Assembly: GCA_964574335.1 (NCBI GenBank) | Contig: CAZNNH010000016.1 | Coordinates: 1 to 63,933 of the forward strand | Source of the DNA: CAZNNH01 sp964574335 | GTDB taxonomy: Bacteria; Acidobacteriota; Vicinamibacteria; Fen-336 | DNA length: 63,933 nt | Reading direction: 5' to 3' | Translations under genes and position numbers: made by a program | Shown here: positions 8,545-20,718 of the stretch, piece by piece | Layout: each line of letters opens with the position of its first letter | Numbering within the stretch: the stretch's first letter is position 1 | The notes under the pieces: generated by a model | What the model was told of the DNA's origin: nothing | The model's database searches: none | Seen by the model: only the letters and a program-made list of their open reading frames with translations

Positions 8545-8940
8545 ATGAAGTCATCCCCGCTGGTCCTGATCGTGGACGACGACGCCGAGATCGCGACCAT
8601 GCTTTCGCGTTCCCTGACCCATCGGGGATTCCAGGTTTCGACCACCGGCTCGCCGGAGGAGGCCCTGAAGCTGGCCGACACCCACCCCTTCGAGGCCGCG
8701 CTGCTCGACCTGGTGATGCCCGAGAAGGACGGGGTGGCGCTGGCCACCGCCCTGCGGGAGCGCATCCAGGGGCTTCCGGTGGCGATCCTGACCGGCTACC
8801 CCCACTCGCCCCTGATCTCGGCCGCCCGACGCTTCGGGGTGTTCGTGTTCCGCAAGCCGACCCCGATCCAGGACCTGGTGGACTTCCTCAAGTCCGAGAT
8901 CCCCGAGAAGGTCGTCTCGGAGCCGCGCTCGGACGGGTAG
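8545..8940 (+). CDS. Single-domain response regulator (receiver only)
   Basis: A 131-residue CheY-like receiver with no output domain. Seen: the acidic pocket VDDDAE (10-15), phosphoacceptor Asp55 in LLDLVMPEKDG, a Thr83 in ILTGY and Lys104 in FRKP, so all residues needed for phosphorylation are present. It lies 35 bases upstream of the PAS histidine kinase at 8976 on the same strand and may be its partner, although the kinase also overlaps a LuxR-type regulator directly downstream. Output is presumably by protein-protein contact. Confidence 0.92.
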   Translation: MKSSPLVLIVDDDAEIATMLSRSLTHRGFQVSTTGSPEEALKLADTHPFEAALLDLVMPEKDGVALATALRERIQGLPVAILTGYPHSPLISAARRFGVFVFRKPTPIQDLVDFLKSEIPEKVVSEPRSDG

Positions 8941-8963
8941 ACCCGATCCGGCCGGGCTGCTGG

Positions 8964-8969
8964 TAGACT
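8964..8969 (+). promoter_or_regulatory. Candidate extended -10 element of a leaderless kinase transcript
   Basis: TGGTAGACT gives an extended -10 (TAGACT) followed by six bases and then ATG 8976, predicting transcription from or next to the start codon. No Shine-Dalgarno sequence is seen before this ATG. The same layout occurs at pyrK. Confidence 0.42.
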
Positions 8970-8975
8970 CCCCGC

Positions 8976-11084
8976 ATGCCGCCGCGGGCGGATGGAGAGA
9001 CCCCGTCGCTCGACGAGCTCGCCAGGCGCCAGGACCTGCCCGAAGAGGTGCGCGCCGCGATCGCGGAGCACGCCCGCGCCCAACGCGAGCGTCGGGAGCG
9101 TGAGGAGCGGTTCCGACAGCTCGCGGAGACCGAGCACCAGGGGCGGAAGGTCCGGGCCGCCGCGATCCGCGACCTCTCCGAGGCCAGCCGCGCCGAGCGT
9201 GCGCTGCAGGAGAGCGAGGAGCGCTTCCGGCTGGCCGCCCAGTCCGTGGCGGACCTGATCTACGAGTGGGACATCGCCACCGACCGGCTCGACTGGTACG
9301 GCAACGTCGATTGCGCCCTGGGCCTGGCCCCCGGGAGCCTTCCCCGGACGTTGACCGGCTGGCTCGAGAGGGTCCATCCCGAGGATCGCCCGCGTCTCGC
9401 CGAGGCCGCCGAGGTCCGCCGCCGGGTCGCCGTCCGGATCCTCGAGCGGTACCGGGTCCGTCACCAGGACCGATCCTGGCGGCAGTGGATCGACCGTGGT
9501 CAGCCAATCCTGGACGCGACGGGGCGGCCGGTCCGCTGGATCGGCGCCTGCAACGACATCACCGAGCGGGTGGCCGCCGAGACCGCGCTGCGTCAGAGCG
9601 AGGCCCGCTGGCGCTCGCTGACCGAGTCCTCTCCCGACCAGGTGATGCTGGTCGACCTGGACCTGAAGATCCAGTTCATCAACCGCGGCCGTGCCTACCC
9701 CGCGAATCAGCTCCTGGGTCGAGAGCTCCTCGACTTCGTGAGCCCGGAGACACGAAACGAGGCGGAGAGCGTGCTCCGCGGGGTGATTGCTTCCGGACTC
9801 TCCGCCGAGTACGAGTCGGACTACTCGCTGCCCGACGGAACCGGGCTCCGCTTCTCCACCCGGATCCAGCCCATCTTCGAGCAGGAGCGGGTCGCGGCCC
9901 TGGTCTGCAGCGCCCGGGACATCACCCGCCGTCGAGGGGCCGAGGCCGAGCTGCGGCGGCACCGGGAGCGCCTGGAGGACCTGGTGGAGAGCCGTACCGC
10001 GGAGCTGCGCGCCCTCAACGAGCGCCTGACCCACGAGGTCACGGCGCGCACCCGAGCCCAGGCGGCGCTCGCCGAGAGCGAGGCCCGCTACCGGGGCTAC
10101 CTGAGCCAGGCCCCGGACGGCGTCTTCCTGACCGATTCCGGGGGCCGCTACGTCGACGTCAACGAGGCTGCCTGCCGCCTGACCGGCTTCTCCCGAGAGG
10201 AGCTGCTGGCTCTGTCGGTCTACGACCTGACGGCGCCGCCGCGTCGCGAGGAGAACCTTCGGTCGTTCGCGGCGCTCAAGACGGAGGGGCACGTCAGCGC
10301 CCAGGTCAGCTTGCGCCGGCGGGGTGGCGGCGCGGTCCCGGTGGCCCTGGACGCCGTCAAGATCGACGACGACTGCCTGATGGCCTTCTGCAAGGACATC
10401 ACCCCGCTCAAGCAGGCCGAGCAGGCGCTGCGCCAGCTCACGGCCCGGCTCAACCAGGTCCGGGAGGAGGAGCGGAGCACGGTCGCCCGCGAGATCCACG
10501 ACGAGCTGGGCCAGACGTTGACCGGAGCCAAGATGGACCTGGCCTGGCTGCTCCAGCGTTTCCGCAAGGACCAGGGGCCGCTGCGGGAACGCTGCCGTGA
10601 GGCACTCAGCCTGCTCGACGCCAGCCTGGACTCGGTGCGGAGCCTGGCCACCCGGCTGCGGCCGGCAGCGCTCGACGACCTGGGCCTGGAGGCGGCGGTG
10701 GAGTGGCTGGCCACCGACTTTGCCAAGCGCAACGGGATCCGCTGCGAGTGCGAGGTGACCGGCGAGGAGACCATTCTCGAGGCGGAACGTGCCACGGCGG
10801 TGTTCCGTATCGCCCAGGAGGCGCTCACCAACGTGGCCCGCCACGCCCACGCGACGCAGGCCGCGGTCCGCCTTCACCGAGCCGACGGGCGGATCCGGCT
10901 CATGGTGAGCGACGACGGGAAGGGGATCCCGGCGGATCGACTGCAGGGCCGGGCCTCCCTGGGGCTGCTCGGCATGCGGGAGCGGGCCTCGGCCCTGGGA
11001 GGTTCGGTCGAGATCACCAGCCAGGCGGGCTCGGGCACGACGGTGGTGCTCGAGCTGGCCGCCGATGGGGGCGAAGGGAGATGA
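8976..11084 (+). CDS. Multi-PAS sensor histidine kinase, NarL-type (HisKA_3)
   Basis: A 702-residue soluble-looking kinase with no obvious membrane segment. Order: a charged N-terminal helix containing SLDELARRQDLPEEVRAAI, a coiled linker, three PAS-type domains (roughly 75-200, 205-325 and 365-485, each ending near a DIT motif), and a HisKA_3/HATPase core. Seen: phosphoacceptor His in AREIHDELGQTL, the N box FRIAQEALTNVARHA, and DDGKGI. This kinase class pairs with LuxR/NarL-type regulators, and one overlaps its stop codon (ATGA at 11081). The signal is unknown; a DLPxxVRA segment is shared with the damaged kinase at 54892. Confidence 0.93.
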   Translation: MPPRADGETPSLDELARRQDLPEEVRAAIAEHARAQRERREREERFRQLAETEHQGRKVRAAAIRDLSEASRAERALQESEERFRLAAQSVADLIYEWDIATDRLDWYGNVDCALGLAPGSLPRTLTGWLERVHPEDRPRLAEAAEVRRRVAVRILERYRVRHQDRSWRQWIDRGQPILDATGRPVRWIGACNDITERVAAETALRQSEARWRSLTESSPDQVMLVDLDLKIQFINRGRAYPANQLLGRELLDFVSPETRNEAESVLRGVIASGLSAEYESDYSLPDGTGLRFSTRIQPIFEQERVAALVCSARDITRRRGAEAELRRHRERLEDLVESRTAELRALNERLTHEVTARTRAQAALAESEARYRGYLSQAPDGVFLTDSGGRYVDVNEAACRLTGFSREELLALSVYDLTAPPRREENLRSFAALKTEGHVSAQVSLRRRGGGAVPVALDAVKIDDDCLMAFCKDITPLKQAEQALRQLTARLNQVREEERSTVAREIHDELGQTLTGAKMDLAWLLQRFRKDQGPLRERCREALSLLDASLDSVRSLATRLRPAALDDLGLEAAVEWLATDFAKRNGIRCECEVTGEETILEAERATAVFRIAQEALTNVARHAHATQAAVRLHRADGRIRLMVSDDGKGIPADRLQGRASLGLLGMRERASALGGSVEITSQAGSGTTVVLELAADGGEGR

Positions 11085-11707
11085 TCCGGATCTACGTCGC
11101 CGACGACCACCCGGTGGTGCGGGAAGGCCTGAAGCGCATCCTTGCCGACGCCAGCGACATGAGGGTGGTGGGCGAGGCGGCGAGCGGCGACCAGGTGCTG
11201 GCCGAGATCGACCGCCGCGTCGACGTGCTGCTGCTCGACATCTCGATGCCCGGTCCAGGGCTGCTGACGGTGATCCGGCAGGCGCGGGCCCGACACCCCG
11301 AGCTGCGGATCCTGGTGCTGAGCGTCCAGCCGGAGGAGCTGTACGCGGAGCGGGCGCTGCGGGCCGGGGCCTCCGGCTACCTCACCAAGGACCAGTCGCC
11401 GGCCGAGCTGGCCGGCGCCATCCGCCGGGTACACGCCGGACGTCGCTACGTGAGCGAGGCGGTGGCCGAGGTGCTGGCCCAGCGCCTCGCCCAGATCGAG
11501 GCGCCGCCTCACGAATCGCTCTCCAACCGCGAGTACGAGGTGCTGGCGTTGCTCGGGTCGGGGATGGCGGTCAGGGACGTGGCCGAGATGCTGTCGGTGA
11601 GCGCCAAGAGCATCAGCACCTACCGGGCTCGGGTCCTGACCAAGCTCGGCATGACCAACACCGCCGAGCTGATCCGCTACGCCGTCGAGCACGACATCCG
11701 ACCCTGA
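11081..11707 (+). CDS. LuxR/NarL-family response regulator
   Basis: A 208-residue regulator: receiver (1-120) with phosphoacceptor Asp53 in LLLDISMPG and a LuxR-type helix-turn-helix at the C terminus (about 145-205) with LSNREYEVLALLGSGM, VAEMLSVSAKSISTYRARVLTKLGM. The receiver motif is slightly shortened (MPGPG rather than MPGMDG). ATG 11081 overlaps the kinase stop as ATGA, so the two are translationally coupled and almost certainly a cognate pair. A perfect inverted repeat follows the stop by five bases and may end the transcript. Confidence 0.95.
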   Translation: MIRIYVADDHPVVREGLKRILADASDMRVVGEAASGDQVLAEIDRRVDVLLLDISMPGPGLLTVIRQARARHPELRILVLSVQPEELYAERALRAGASGYLTKDQSPAELAGAIRRVHAGRRYVSEAVAEVLAQRLAQIEAPPHESLSNREYEVLALLGSGMAVRDVAEMLSVSAKSISTYRARVLTKLGMTNTAELIRYAVEHDIRP

Positions 11708-11711
11708 GCAG

Positions 11712-11767
11712 AAACCCGGGGACACAATACGGGTTCCCGGCAAAAACCGTATTGTGTCCCCGGGTTT
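11712..11767. repeat. Perfect 21-bp inverted repeat (REP-like hairpin, possible terminator), site 1
   Basis: Arms at 11712-11732 and 11747-11767 are exactly complementary over 21 bases around a 14-base loop. The left arm reads AAACCCGGGGACACAATACG plus one G. T runs lie outside the right arm and A runs outside the left, so it could act as a terminator in either direction between the converging response regulator and PQQ-propeller genes. Its GGGGACAC core is shared with hairpins at 37036 and 49666, so it is more than an isolated terminator. Confidence 0.8.
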
Positions 11768-11868
11768 TTGTAGGGCGGAGACCGACAGGCCTGGTTCACG
11801 AGATCGTACGGTGTTTTGGGTGCGGAGCCGACAGACTGCCGCCGGCACCTGCCCTATGCTCTGGCCTT
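11768..11868. other. Intergenic stretch after hairpin 1
   Basis: The gap between the response regulator stop (11707) and the converging propeller gene end (12111) is about 400 bases. Besides the hairpin and a possible short gene from 11869, I see no conserved motif, promoter or RNA gene in this part. Confidence 0.4.
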
Positions 11869-12135
11869 GTGGTGTCGCTAGGTACAGCGAGGGTAGAGGC
11901 GGGCGGCCAAGCCACGAGCAGCGCCGAGCAGGTGACCGTCTTCCTCCGGACGTCCAAGGTGGTCGGGCGGGTCGCCATCGAGAAGGTCCGCGCCGACGGA
12001 GCCCGCGGGCTCCCCGACGACGTGCCGGTGAGCATGCTGCGGGCGCTGTGCGAGCACTGGACGTCGATGGGCTGGTCGGTGGTGGACGAGCGGGCCGGCT
12101 CGCCCGCTCGCTATGACCCGCCCGTCAAGTCGTAG
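11869..12135 (+). CDS. Possible small hypothetical protein
   Basis: A GTG-initiated reading frame of 88 codons whose translation (for example VTVFLRTSKVVGRVAIEKVR and ALCEHWTSMGWSVVDE) looks more protein-like than typical GC-rich shadow frames, with alternating hydrophobic residues and one Cys and two Trp. There is no clear ribosome binding site, and its end overlaps the converging PQQ-propeller gene by 25 bases. I do not recognise a family. It may be a real short gene, a decayed one, or chance. Confidence 0.3.
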   Translation: MVSLGTARVEAGGQATSSAEQVTVFLRTSKVVGRVAIEKVRADGARGLPDDVPVSMLRALCEHWTSMGWSVVDERAGSPARYDPPVKS

Positions 12136-13469
12136 GCGACCAGCTTCTGCTTGAAGCGCAAGAACAGCCGACCGTCGGCCACCACCGGCACTGTCCACAC
12201 CGGCCCTCGGGTCTCCCCCAGAGCGTTCGCGAGACGGGTCACCACCTGAAGGCCGGCGGGGTCGGGTCGGACCAGCGCCAGGTTGCCGTGGATGTCCTGG
12301 CAGAGCAAATGCCCCTCCACCCAGGTGCAGGTCCCCCAGCCGATCTCGTTGGATGACCACCGCTCCTGGCCGCTGGCGAGGTCCAGGCACTTGAACGCGC
12401 CCCGGTTCTGGGAGCTGTCCCCGGAGTATCCGTAGACGTGACCGTCGATCACGAACGGGTCCGAGTGCTGGGCCGCGAGCGCCCGGGTCTCCCAGACCGC
12501 CCGCGCGACGCCACCCTCCGCCACCACGAGCTGGGCCCCCCGCCCGTAGCCGGAGGTGATCAGGATGCCCCGGTCGCTGACGATCGGGGTGGTGGCGTTG
12601 ACGCCGTAGGGGGTCTCCCACGGGAGGTCCCAGAGGATGGTTCCGTCTCCCGGATCGAGGCCGGCCAGACCCTTGCCGTGGAACACGACGAGCTGGCCCC
12701 TCTCGCCGTCCTCGAACATGGCCAGAGCGGCATAGCCCGCCGGCCCTAGCCCGCTCTTCCACAAAAGCTCGCCCGAGGTCTTGTCGAAGGCGATGGTCCG
12801 GGCGGTGCCGCCGGCCTGGACGATCACCCGGTCCTCGACGACGAGGGGCGACGAGGCGAACCCCCATCCGGGCTCCTCGCCGCCGAAGGCGGAGACGTTC
12901 TGACGCCAGAGCAGCTTGCCGTCCTCGATGTCCCAGCAGGCGAGGTCGCCGCTTCGACCGAAGGTGTAGACACGGGTGTCGTCGATGAAAGGGGTGGCGC
13001 GTGGCCCCGGCCCGTGGCTGGTGCGCGCCTCGGCGGGATAGGCGCCCACCCAGAGCAGCTCGCCCGTCCCCGGGTCGAGCCCGAACAGAAGGTCCTGCCG
13101 CTCGTCGCGGCCGGGGACCACCAGCCGGTTGCCGCGCACCACCGGTGCCGACCACGAGGTGGTGGCGGCGCCCTGGCAGAGGAAGTCGACTTCCCAGAGC
13201 TTGCCGAGCCCTCTCGTCCAGTCGGTGCGGATCCCGGTGACCGTGCTGCGGCCGTCGTTTCCGGCGCCGCGCCAGGCGGTCCAGTCGTGCCGGCCCGCCA
13301 CCGCCGGTGGTACCGCAGAGGCGACGGGCGGGATCCCGGCCCGCGTCCCGGCCAGGCCTTCGGTCCCGCTCAGGATCCGCAGGCGCGGCCACAGCGCCAC
13401 GGTCGCCGCCCCAAGCGCCGCCACGATACCCAGCAGGACGCCGAGCGTCCACTTCTTCCACCGCTTCAT
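12111..13469 (-). CDS. PQQ-like beta-propeller repeat protein (membrane-anchored or secreted)
   Basis: A 452-residue protein with an N-terminal hydrophobic segment (WTLGVLLGIVAALGAATVAL, about residues 6-25) followed by a PQQ-like eight-bladed propeller. Repeats of the type G.LLW...V...GG and LDPGTGELLWVG, FDKTSGELLWK, LDPGDGTILWD, LDLASGQERWS are visible, typical of the BamB/quinoprotein-like fold. No clear PQQ-binding catalytic residues can be assigned, so it is called by fold only. It starts 8 bases after the patatin stop and likely belongs to the carA-carB-patatin transcript. The start ATG precedes KRWKKW, a usual signal-anchor N terminus. Confidence 0.85.
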   Translation of the reverse strand: MKRWKKWTLGVLLGIVAALGAATVALWPRLRILSGTEGLAGTRAGIPPVASAVPPAVAGRHDWTAWRGAGNDGRSTVTGIRTDWTRGLGKLWEVDFLCQGAATTSWSAPVVRGNRLVVPGRDERQDLLFGLDPGTGELLWVGAYPAEARTSHGPGPRATPFIDDTRVYTFGRSGDLACWDIEDGKLLWRQNVSAFGGEEPGWGFASSPLVVEDRVIVQAGGTARTIAFDKTSGELLWKSGLGPAGYAALAMFEDGERGQLVVFHGKGLAGLDPGDGTILWDLPWETPYGVNATTPIVSDRGILITSGYGRGAQLVVAEGGVARAVWETRALAAQHSDPFVIDGHVYGYSGDSSQNRGAFKCLDLASGQERWSSNEIGWGTCTWVEGHLLCQDIHGNLALVRPDPAGLQVVTRLANALGETRGPVWTVPVVADGRLFLRFKQKLVAYDLTGGS

Positions 13470-13477
13470 CGAGGGAC

Positions 13478-14316
13478 CTACTCTCCCTCTTGGCGGTCCC
13501 GGGGCGGCAGCCGGATCACCTTGGACGCCGTGTCGGGCCGACGGGCCGGCAGGACCTCGGATTCCAGCAGCTCGCGGAGCTGCGGGAGCGCCTCGAGCAT
13601 CGCCTTCTCGCCGGTCTCGTAGAACAGCGGGATCTTGTGCGGCTGCATCCAGCCCGACTCTCCCATCGCCGGGGCGATCACCAGGTCGGCCCCCGCCAGC
13701 TCGCCCCGGGTGCGCCCCCGCAGCAGCGTCAGCCCCGCCCGCAGGGCCAGGGACACGAACGAGCCGGCCGCCGGCCACCGGGTCCCGGAGTTGCAGTCGA
13801 GGGCCACCAACACCCCCGACTCCCCCGCCATCTCACGGGCCAGCCGCACCGGCACCACCTCCGAGACGCCACCGTCGTAGAGACGGCGGCCTCCGAGCAG
13901 CATGGGCGGGAAGACGCCGGGGAAGCTGCAGGAGGCCCGCACCACGTCGCGCAGCTCGCCCTTCCGGAACTCGACGGGCTCGCCGGTGTCGACGTCGGTG
14001 GCCAGGACCACCAACGGGACCCGCAGCCCCTCGAAGGTCGGCACCGGAAGGAACTCGTCGATCATCGCGCCGAGCCGGGTGCCGGAGAGCAGGCCACCGC
14101 CCCAGCCGCGTACCCAGGTCCAGGGATGCAGGTGGGCGGCCTGGTCCACCAGCCGGTCGAGGTCGCCCCCCCCCGCCCAGGCCGCCGCCGCCAGCGCCCC
14201 GCCGCTGACGCCGGCGATGCCGGCCACCTGCAGCCCTTCCCGGTCCAGCGCCTTGAGCGCCCCGGCATGCGAGGCCGCGTGAGCGCCGCCACCGGAGAGG
14301 GCCAGATACAGGGGCC

Positions 14317-14320
<4 letters not shown>
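13478..14320 (-). CDS. Patatin-like phospholipase / esterase
   Basis: A 280-residue protein of the patatin/RssA family. Seen: the oxyanion-hole motif LSGGGAHAASHAG at the N terminus, the nucleophile Ser in GVSGG (about residue 39), and the catalytic Asp in YDGGVSE. Family members hydrolyse lipid acyl chains; the substrate here is unknown. The GTG start 14320 overlaps the carB TGA as GTGA, so it is translationally coupled to carB, and the propeller gene follows by 8 bases. No signal peptide is seen, so a cytoplasmic or inner-membrane-face location is likely. Confidence 0.9.
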
Positions 14321-17505
<3,185 letters not shown>

Positions 17506-17690
17506 GTTTGTCGGTTCTCCTGCTCCTCTCTCTTCTTGTCGTGGCTGGTCCGGCGCGTGGGGCGACCGCCGGCCTCAAGATATCAGGCTTTGGCCCCGCC
17601 GGCACGCCGGCCCCGAGAGCGCCCGAGAGCCGGGGTCAGGGCCGCCGCGACCGCCGGGTGGGACCCAGCTCCGACGCGGGGCTTCGCACC

Positions 17691-18803
17691 TCAGGCGCGG
17701 CGGTGGGCGGCCATCATCGAGATGAAATCCTGGAACAGGTAGTGGCTGTCGTGGGGACCCGGGCTCGCCTCCGGGTGGTACTGCACGGAGAGAAGTGGCA
17801 GCTCCCGGTGGCGGAACCCTTCGACGGTACCGTCGTTGAGGTTGACGTGGGTGAGCACGTGCTCTCCGTCCTCGAAGAGGCTCGCCTCGACCGCGAAGCC
17901 GTGGTTCTGGGAGGTGATCTCGACCTGGCCGGTGGCCAGGTTCTTGACCGGGTGGTTGGCCCCCCGGTGACCGAACTTGAGCTTGAAGGTCTTGCCGCCG
18001 CAGGCCAGGCCCATGATCTGGTGGCCGAGGCAGATCCCGAACAGCGGAAGCCTCCCCCGGAGGCGGCGCACCGCCTCCGCGGCGTAGTCGACGGGCTCGG
18101 GATCGCCGGGGCCGTTGGAGAGGAACACTCCGTCGGGCTCGAGCCCCAGCACCTGGTCGGCGGTGGTGCTGGCCGGGACCACCGTCACCTCGCAGCCGGC
18201 ACGCGCCAGCATCCGCAGGATGTTGCGCTTGACGCCGAAGTCGTAGGCCACCACCTTGAAGCGGGTCTCCTGGGGCGTGCCGGCGTCGAACCGGTACGGC
18301 TCGGCACAGGTCACCTCCCGAGCCAGGTCCAGGCCGACGATGGAGCGCCCGGCCCGGGCCCGCTCCACCAGTGCCAGCGGCTCGGCGATCTGGGTGGAGA
18401 TGATCCCCCGTTGGGCGCCCTCCGACCGGATGTGCCGGGTCAGCGCCCGGGTGTCGACCTCGGTGATCCCCGGCACCCCGGCCTCCGCCAGGTACTCGTG
18501 GAGCTCCTCGAAGGCACGCCATGACGAGGCGACCCGAGAGACCTCACGAACCACGAAGCCCGCCACCTGCGGCCGGGCCGACTCGACGTCGTCGGGGTTG
18601 ACGCCGTAGTTGCCGATGTGGGGATAGGTCATGGTGACGATCTGCCCGGCGTACGAGGGGTCGGTGAGCACCTCCTGGTAGCCGGTCAGGGCGGTGTTGA
18701 AGACCACCTCGCCAAAGGCCTCTCCCGACGCCCCGAAGGCCTCCCCCGGGAACAGCGTCCCGTCCTCGAGCGCCAAGAGGGCGCGGCGCGCGTATCTGCT
18801 CAA
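17691..18803 (-). CDS. carA: Carbamoyl-phosphate synthase small (glutaminase) subunit
   Basis: A 370-residue subunit releasing ammonia from glutamine for CarB. Seen: the N-terminal CarA domain (LEDGTLFPGEAFGA, NTALTGYQEVLTDPSYAGQ) and a class I glutamine amidotransferase domain with catalytic Cys in GICLGHQIM and the His-Glu pair in QYHPEASPGPHDS. The 185 bases between carA and carB are GC-rich; I see no reading frame with coding character there. Upstream, lepB ends 54 bases away on the same strand, so carA may be read with the kinase-FHA-lepB genes or have its own promoter. Confidence 0.97.
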   Translation of the reverse strand: MSRYARRALLALEDGTLFPGEAFGASGEAFGEVVFNTALTGYQEVLTDPSYAGQIVTMTYPHIGNYGVNPDDVESARPQVAGFVVREVSRVASSWRAFEELHEYLAEAGVPGITEVDTRALTRHIRSEGAQRGIISTQIAEPLALVERARAGRSIVGLDLAREVTCAEPYRFDAGTPQETRFKVVAYDFGVKRNILRMLARAGCEVTVVPASTTADQVLGLEPDGVFLSNGPGDPEPVDYAAEAVRRLRGRLPLFGICLGHQIMGLACGGKTFKLKFGHRGANHPVKNLATGQVEITSQNHGFAVEASLFEDGEHVLTHVNLNDGTVEGFRHRELPLLSVQYHPEASPGPHDSHYLFQDFISMMAAHRRA

Positions 18804-18857
18804 GATCTCTCCCTCGACCTGTGGGCGGCTCCAGGACGACCCACGTGACGCCGGGCG

Positions 18858-19451
18858 CTACCTCACGAAGCCCAGCTTCGACAGCGGCCAGAAACGGAAC
18901 CACGCCTTGCCGTAGATGTACCTCTCGGGGACATCGCCCCAGTTGCGGCTGTCGTTGCTCCCCCGCCGGTGGTCGCCGAGGACGTAGTAGTGGCCCTCGG
19001 AGACCTCGACCGGCGGGTAGCTGCGGTCGTCCTGGTAGCGGCCCTCGACATACGGCTCGTCGATGCGCTGGCCGTTCACGAGCAGGACGCCGCGCCGCAG
19101 CTCCACCACGTCGCCGGCCAAGCCGACCACCCGCTTGATGAACGAGACCGAGGGGTCGCGGGGGTACCAGAAGACCACGACGTCGCCACGTCTTATCGGC
19201 TGGAACCGGTAGATGAACTTGTTGACGACGATCCGCTCGTTGTCGGCCAGCAGCGGAAGCATGCTGGCTCCCTGGACCCGGAACGCCTGCACCACGAAGG
19301 TGATCAGAAAGAAGCAGAACAGGACCGCGATCGAGAAGTCGTGGAGCAGCTCGAAGAGGACCCGCAGCAGGCGTGGTGGGGCCTCCCTGCCCTCCTCGCG
19401 GAGCGCCAGCTCGGCGGGCGGGGCCAAGGGCTCCAGGCCTGCGGGCTCCAC
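18858..19451 (-). CDS. lepB: Signal peptidase I
   Basis: A 197-residue S26-family peptidase. Seen: one N-terminal membrane segment (FSIAVLFCFFLITFVVQAF), the catalytic Ser in QGASMLPLL, the catalytic Lys in FIKRVVGLAGD, and the conserved C-terminal box YVLGDHRRGSNDSRNWG. It cuts signal peptides from exported proteins on the outer face of the inner membrane. GTG 19451 is preferred because AAGGAG sits seven bases upstream; GTG 19457, overlapping the previous stop as GTGA, is the alternative and adds two residues. It follows the FHA/RDD gene closely. Confidence 0.95.
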   Translation of the reverse strand: MEPAGLEPLAPPAELALREEGREAPPRLLRVLFELLHDFSIAVLFCFFLITFVVQAFRVQGASMLPLLADNERIVVNKFIYRFQPIRRGDVVVFWYPRDPSVSFIKRVVGLAGDVVELRRGVLLVNGQRIDEPYVEGRYQDDRSYPPVEVSEGHYYVLGDHRRGSNDSRNWGDVPERYIYGKAWFRFWPLSKLGFVR

Positions 19452-19453
19452 GG

Positions 19454-20713
19454 TCACTCTCCTTCCCGCCGGACCACTCGGGTGCCCGCGATGCGATCGT
19501 GCAGGCCCGAGCCGCCGAACAGGATCATCACGAAGCCGGCCCCGAGCAGCATCGCCGACAACCCATAGCCCAGCAGCCGCACGAACGCCTGGGAGGCCCC
19601 GATCGGGAAGCGCCCGTCGCTGGCCTCGACGGCCAGGCCCATCAGCCGCTTGCCGGGGGTGGTGCCCTGGACGCCCCAGAAGTAGACGAAGTAGATGGCC
19701 CCGAGCGCGGCGGCCACCAGGCACAGCCCGAGGGAGAGCAGCAGCCAAGGGAGCACTACTGTCAGGTCTCTGGGCCACTCCCGGGACCACCAGTAGTAGG
19801 CCACGGGGGCGATCAGCACCGACTGGCCCAGGCCCACCAGGGCGGCGTCGACCAGCCCCGCCGCCAGACGGGCCTCGATGGGCGCAGCCTCGGCCTTCTT
19901 GGGGGCGGCCACGAGCGGGCGGAGCCGGGCCGGAGGGCGCCGGCTCGGAAACGGTGCTCCCACGGCGGCCGGCCGCGGCACGGACGGCCCGAGTCGAGGC
20001 TCGGACGAGACGGCGGCGGCGGGCATCGCCAGCTCCGTGGGACCGGGCTCATGAAGGCCCATGTCCGCTTCGGGAGCGGTGGCCACCGCCCGGACCTCGG
20101 GCCGATCGGCCGCCGTCGGATCGACGGGCTCCTGGTGGGGGGGAGGGACGAGATCTCCGCCGGGGCGGGCTTGGGGCTTCGTCACCTCCAGGGCGCCCCC
20201 CTGCTCTGGCAGCGGCTCGCCGCAGGCGGTGCAGAAGCTGGCCGGGATCGAGAGCACCGTCCCGCACGCCGGGCAGACCAGCTTGCGGGCCACCTCCCCT
20301 TCCAGGCGGGCGCCACAACGTCGACAGAAGGCGTCGCCGTGCAGACAGTCGGCCTGGCAGGACGGGCACTTGAGACGGGGCACCGAGGGGTGCGGCACCA
20401 CCTTGGCCCCGGTGTCGATCCCCTCCAGCTCGTCTCGGAACAGGAGGCGGGCGGTGCCGATGGCGACCAGGTCTCCGTCTCGGAGGTTCCGCTCGCTGAT
20501 CCGGTCCCCATTGACCAGAGAGCCGTTCGAGGAGTTGCAGTCGCGGAGGAAGTACTGGTTGCTCCGGTACTCCACCACCGCATGACGCCTCGAGACCATG
20601 GCGTCCGGCAGCACCAGGTCGTTGGAGGGGTCCCGGCCGATGTAGAGCATGGAGCGGGGCAGCTCGATCTCCCGCTTGGCCGAAGAGGTCGGGTTGATGA
20701 TCAGCCGGGCCAT
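19454..20713 (-). CDS. FHA domain, double zinc ribbon and RDD membrane domain protein
   Basis: A 419-residue protein with three parts. An N-terminal FHA domain (about 1-95) has the phosphopeptide-binding signature IGRDPSNDLVLPD, SRRHAVV and NSSNGSLVNG. Two CxxC zinc ribbons follow (CPSCQADC..CRRCG and CPACG..CTACGEPL, about 114-170). After a proline/alanine-rich linker comes an RDD domain (about 280-415) with membrane helices and the GTTPGKRLMGLAV motif. FHA domains bind phosphothreonine, and the gene starts 5 bases after a Ser/Thr kinase gene, so it is a probable substrate or reader of that kinase (inference). The role of the RDD part is unknown. Confidence 0.9.
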   Translation of the reverse strand: MARLIINPTSSAKREIELPRSMLYIGRDPSNDLVLPDAMVSRRHAVVEYRSNQYFLRDCNSSNGSLVNGDRISERNLRDGDLVAIGTARLLFRDELEGIDTGAKVVPHPSVPRLKCPSCQADCLHGDAFCRRCGARLEGEVARKLVCPACGTVLSIPASFCTACGEPLPEQGGALEVTKPQARPGGDLVPPPHQEPVDPTAADRPEVRAVATAPEADMGLHEPGPTELAMPAAAVSSEPRLGPSVPRPAAVGAPFPSRRPPARLRPLVAAPKKAEAAPIEARLAAGLVDAALVGLGQSVLIAPVAYYWWSREWPRDLTVVLPWLLLSLGLCLVAAALGAIYFVYFWGVQGTTPGKRLMGLAVEASDGRFPIGASQAFVRLLGYGLSAMLLGAGFVMILFGGSGLHDRIAGTRVVRREGE

Positions 20714-20718
20714 GCCGG

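Noticed and set aside
17506..17690. A gene or RNA between carA and carB
   Set aside because: The 185 bases give only shadow-like translations and no convincing RNA structure.
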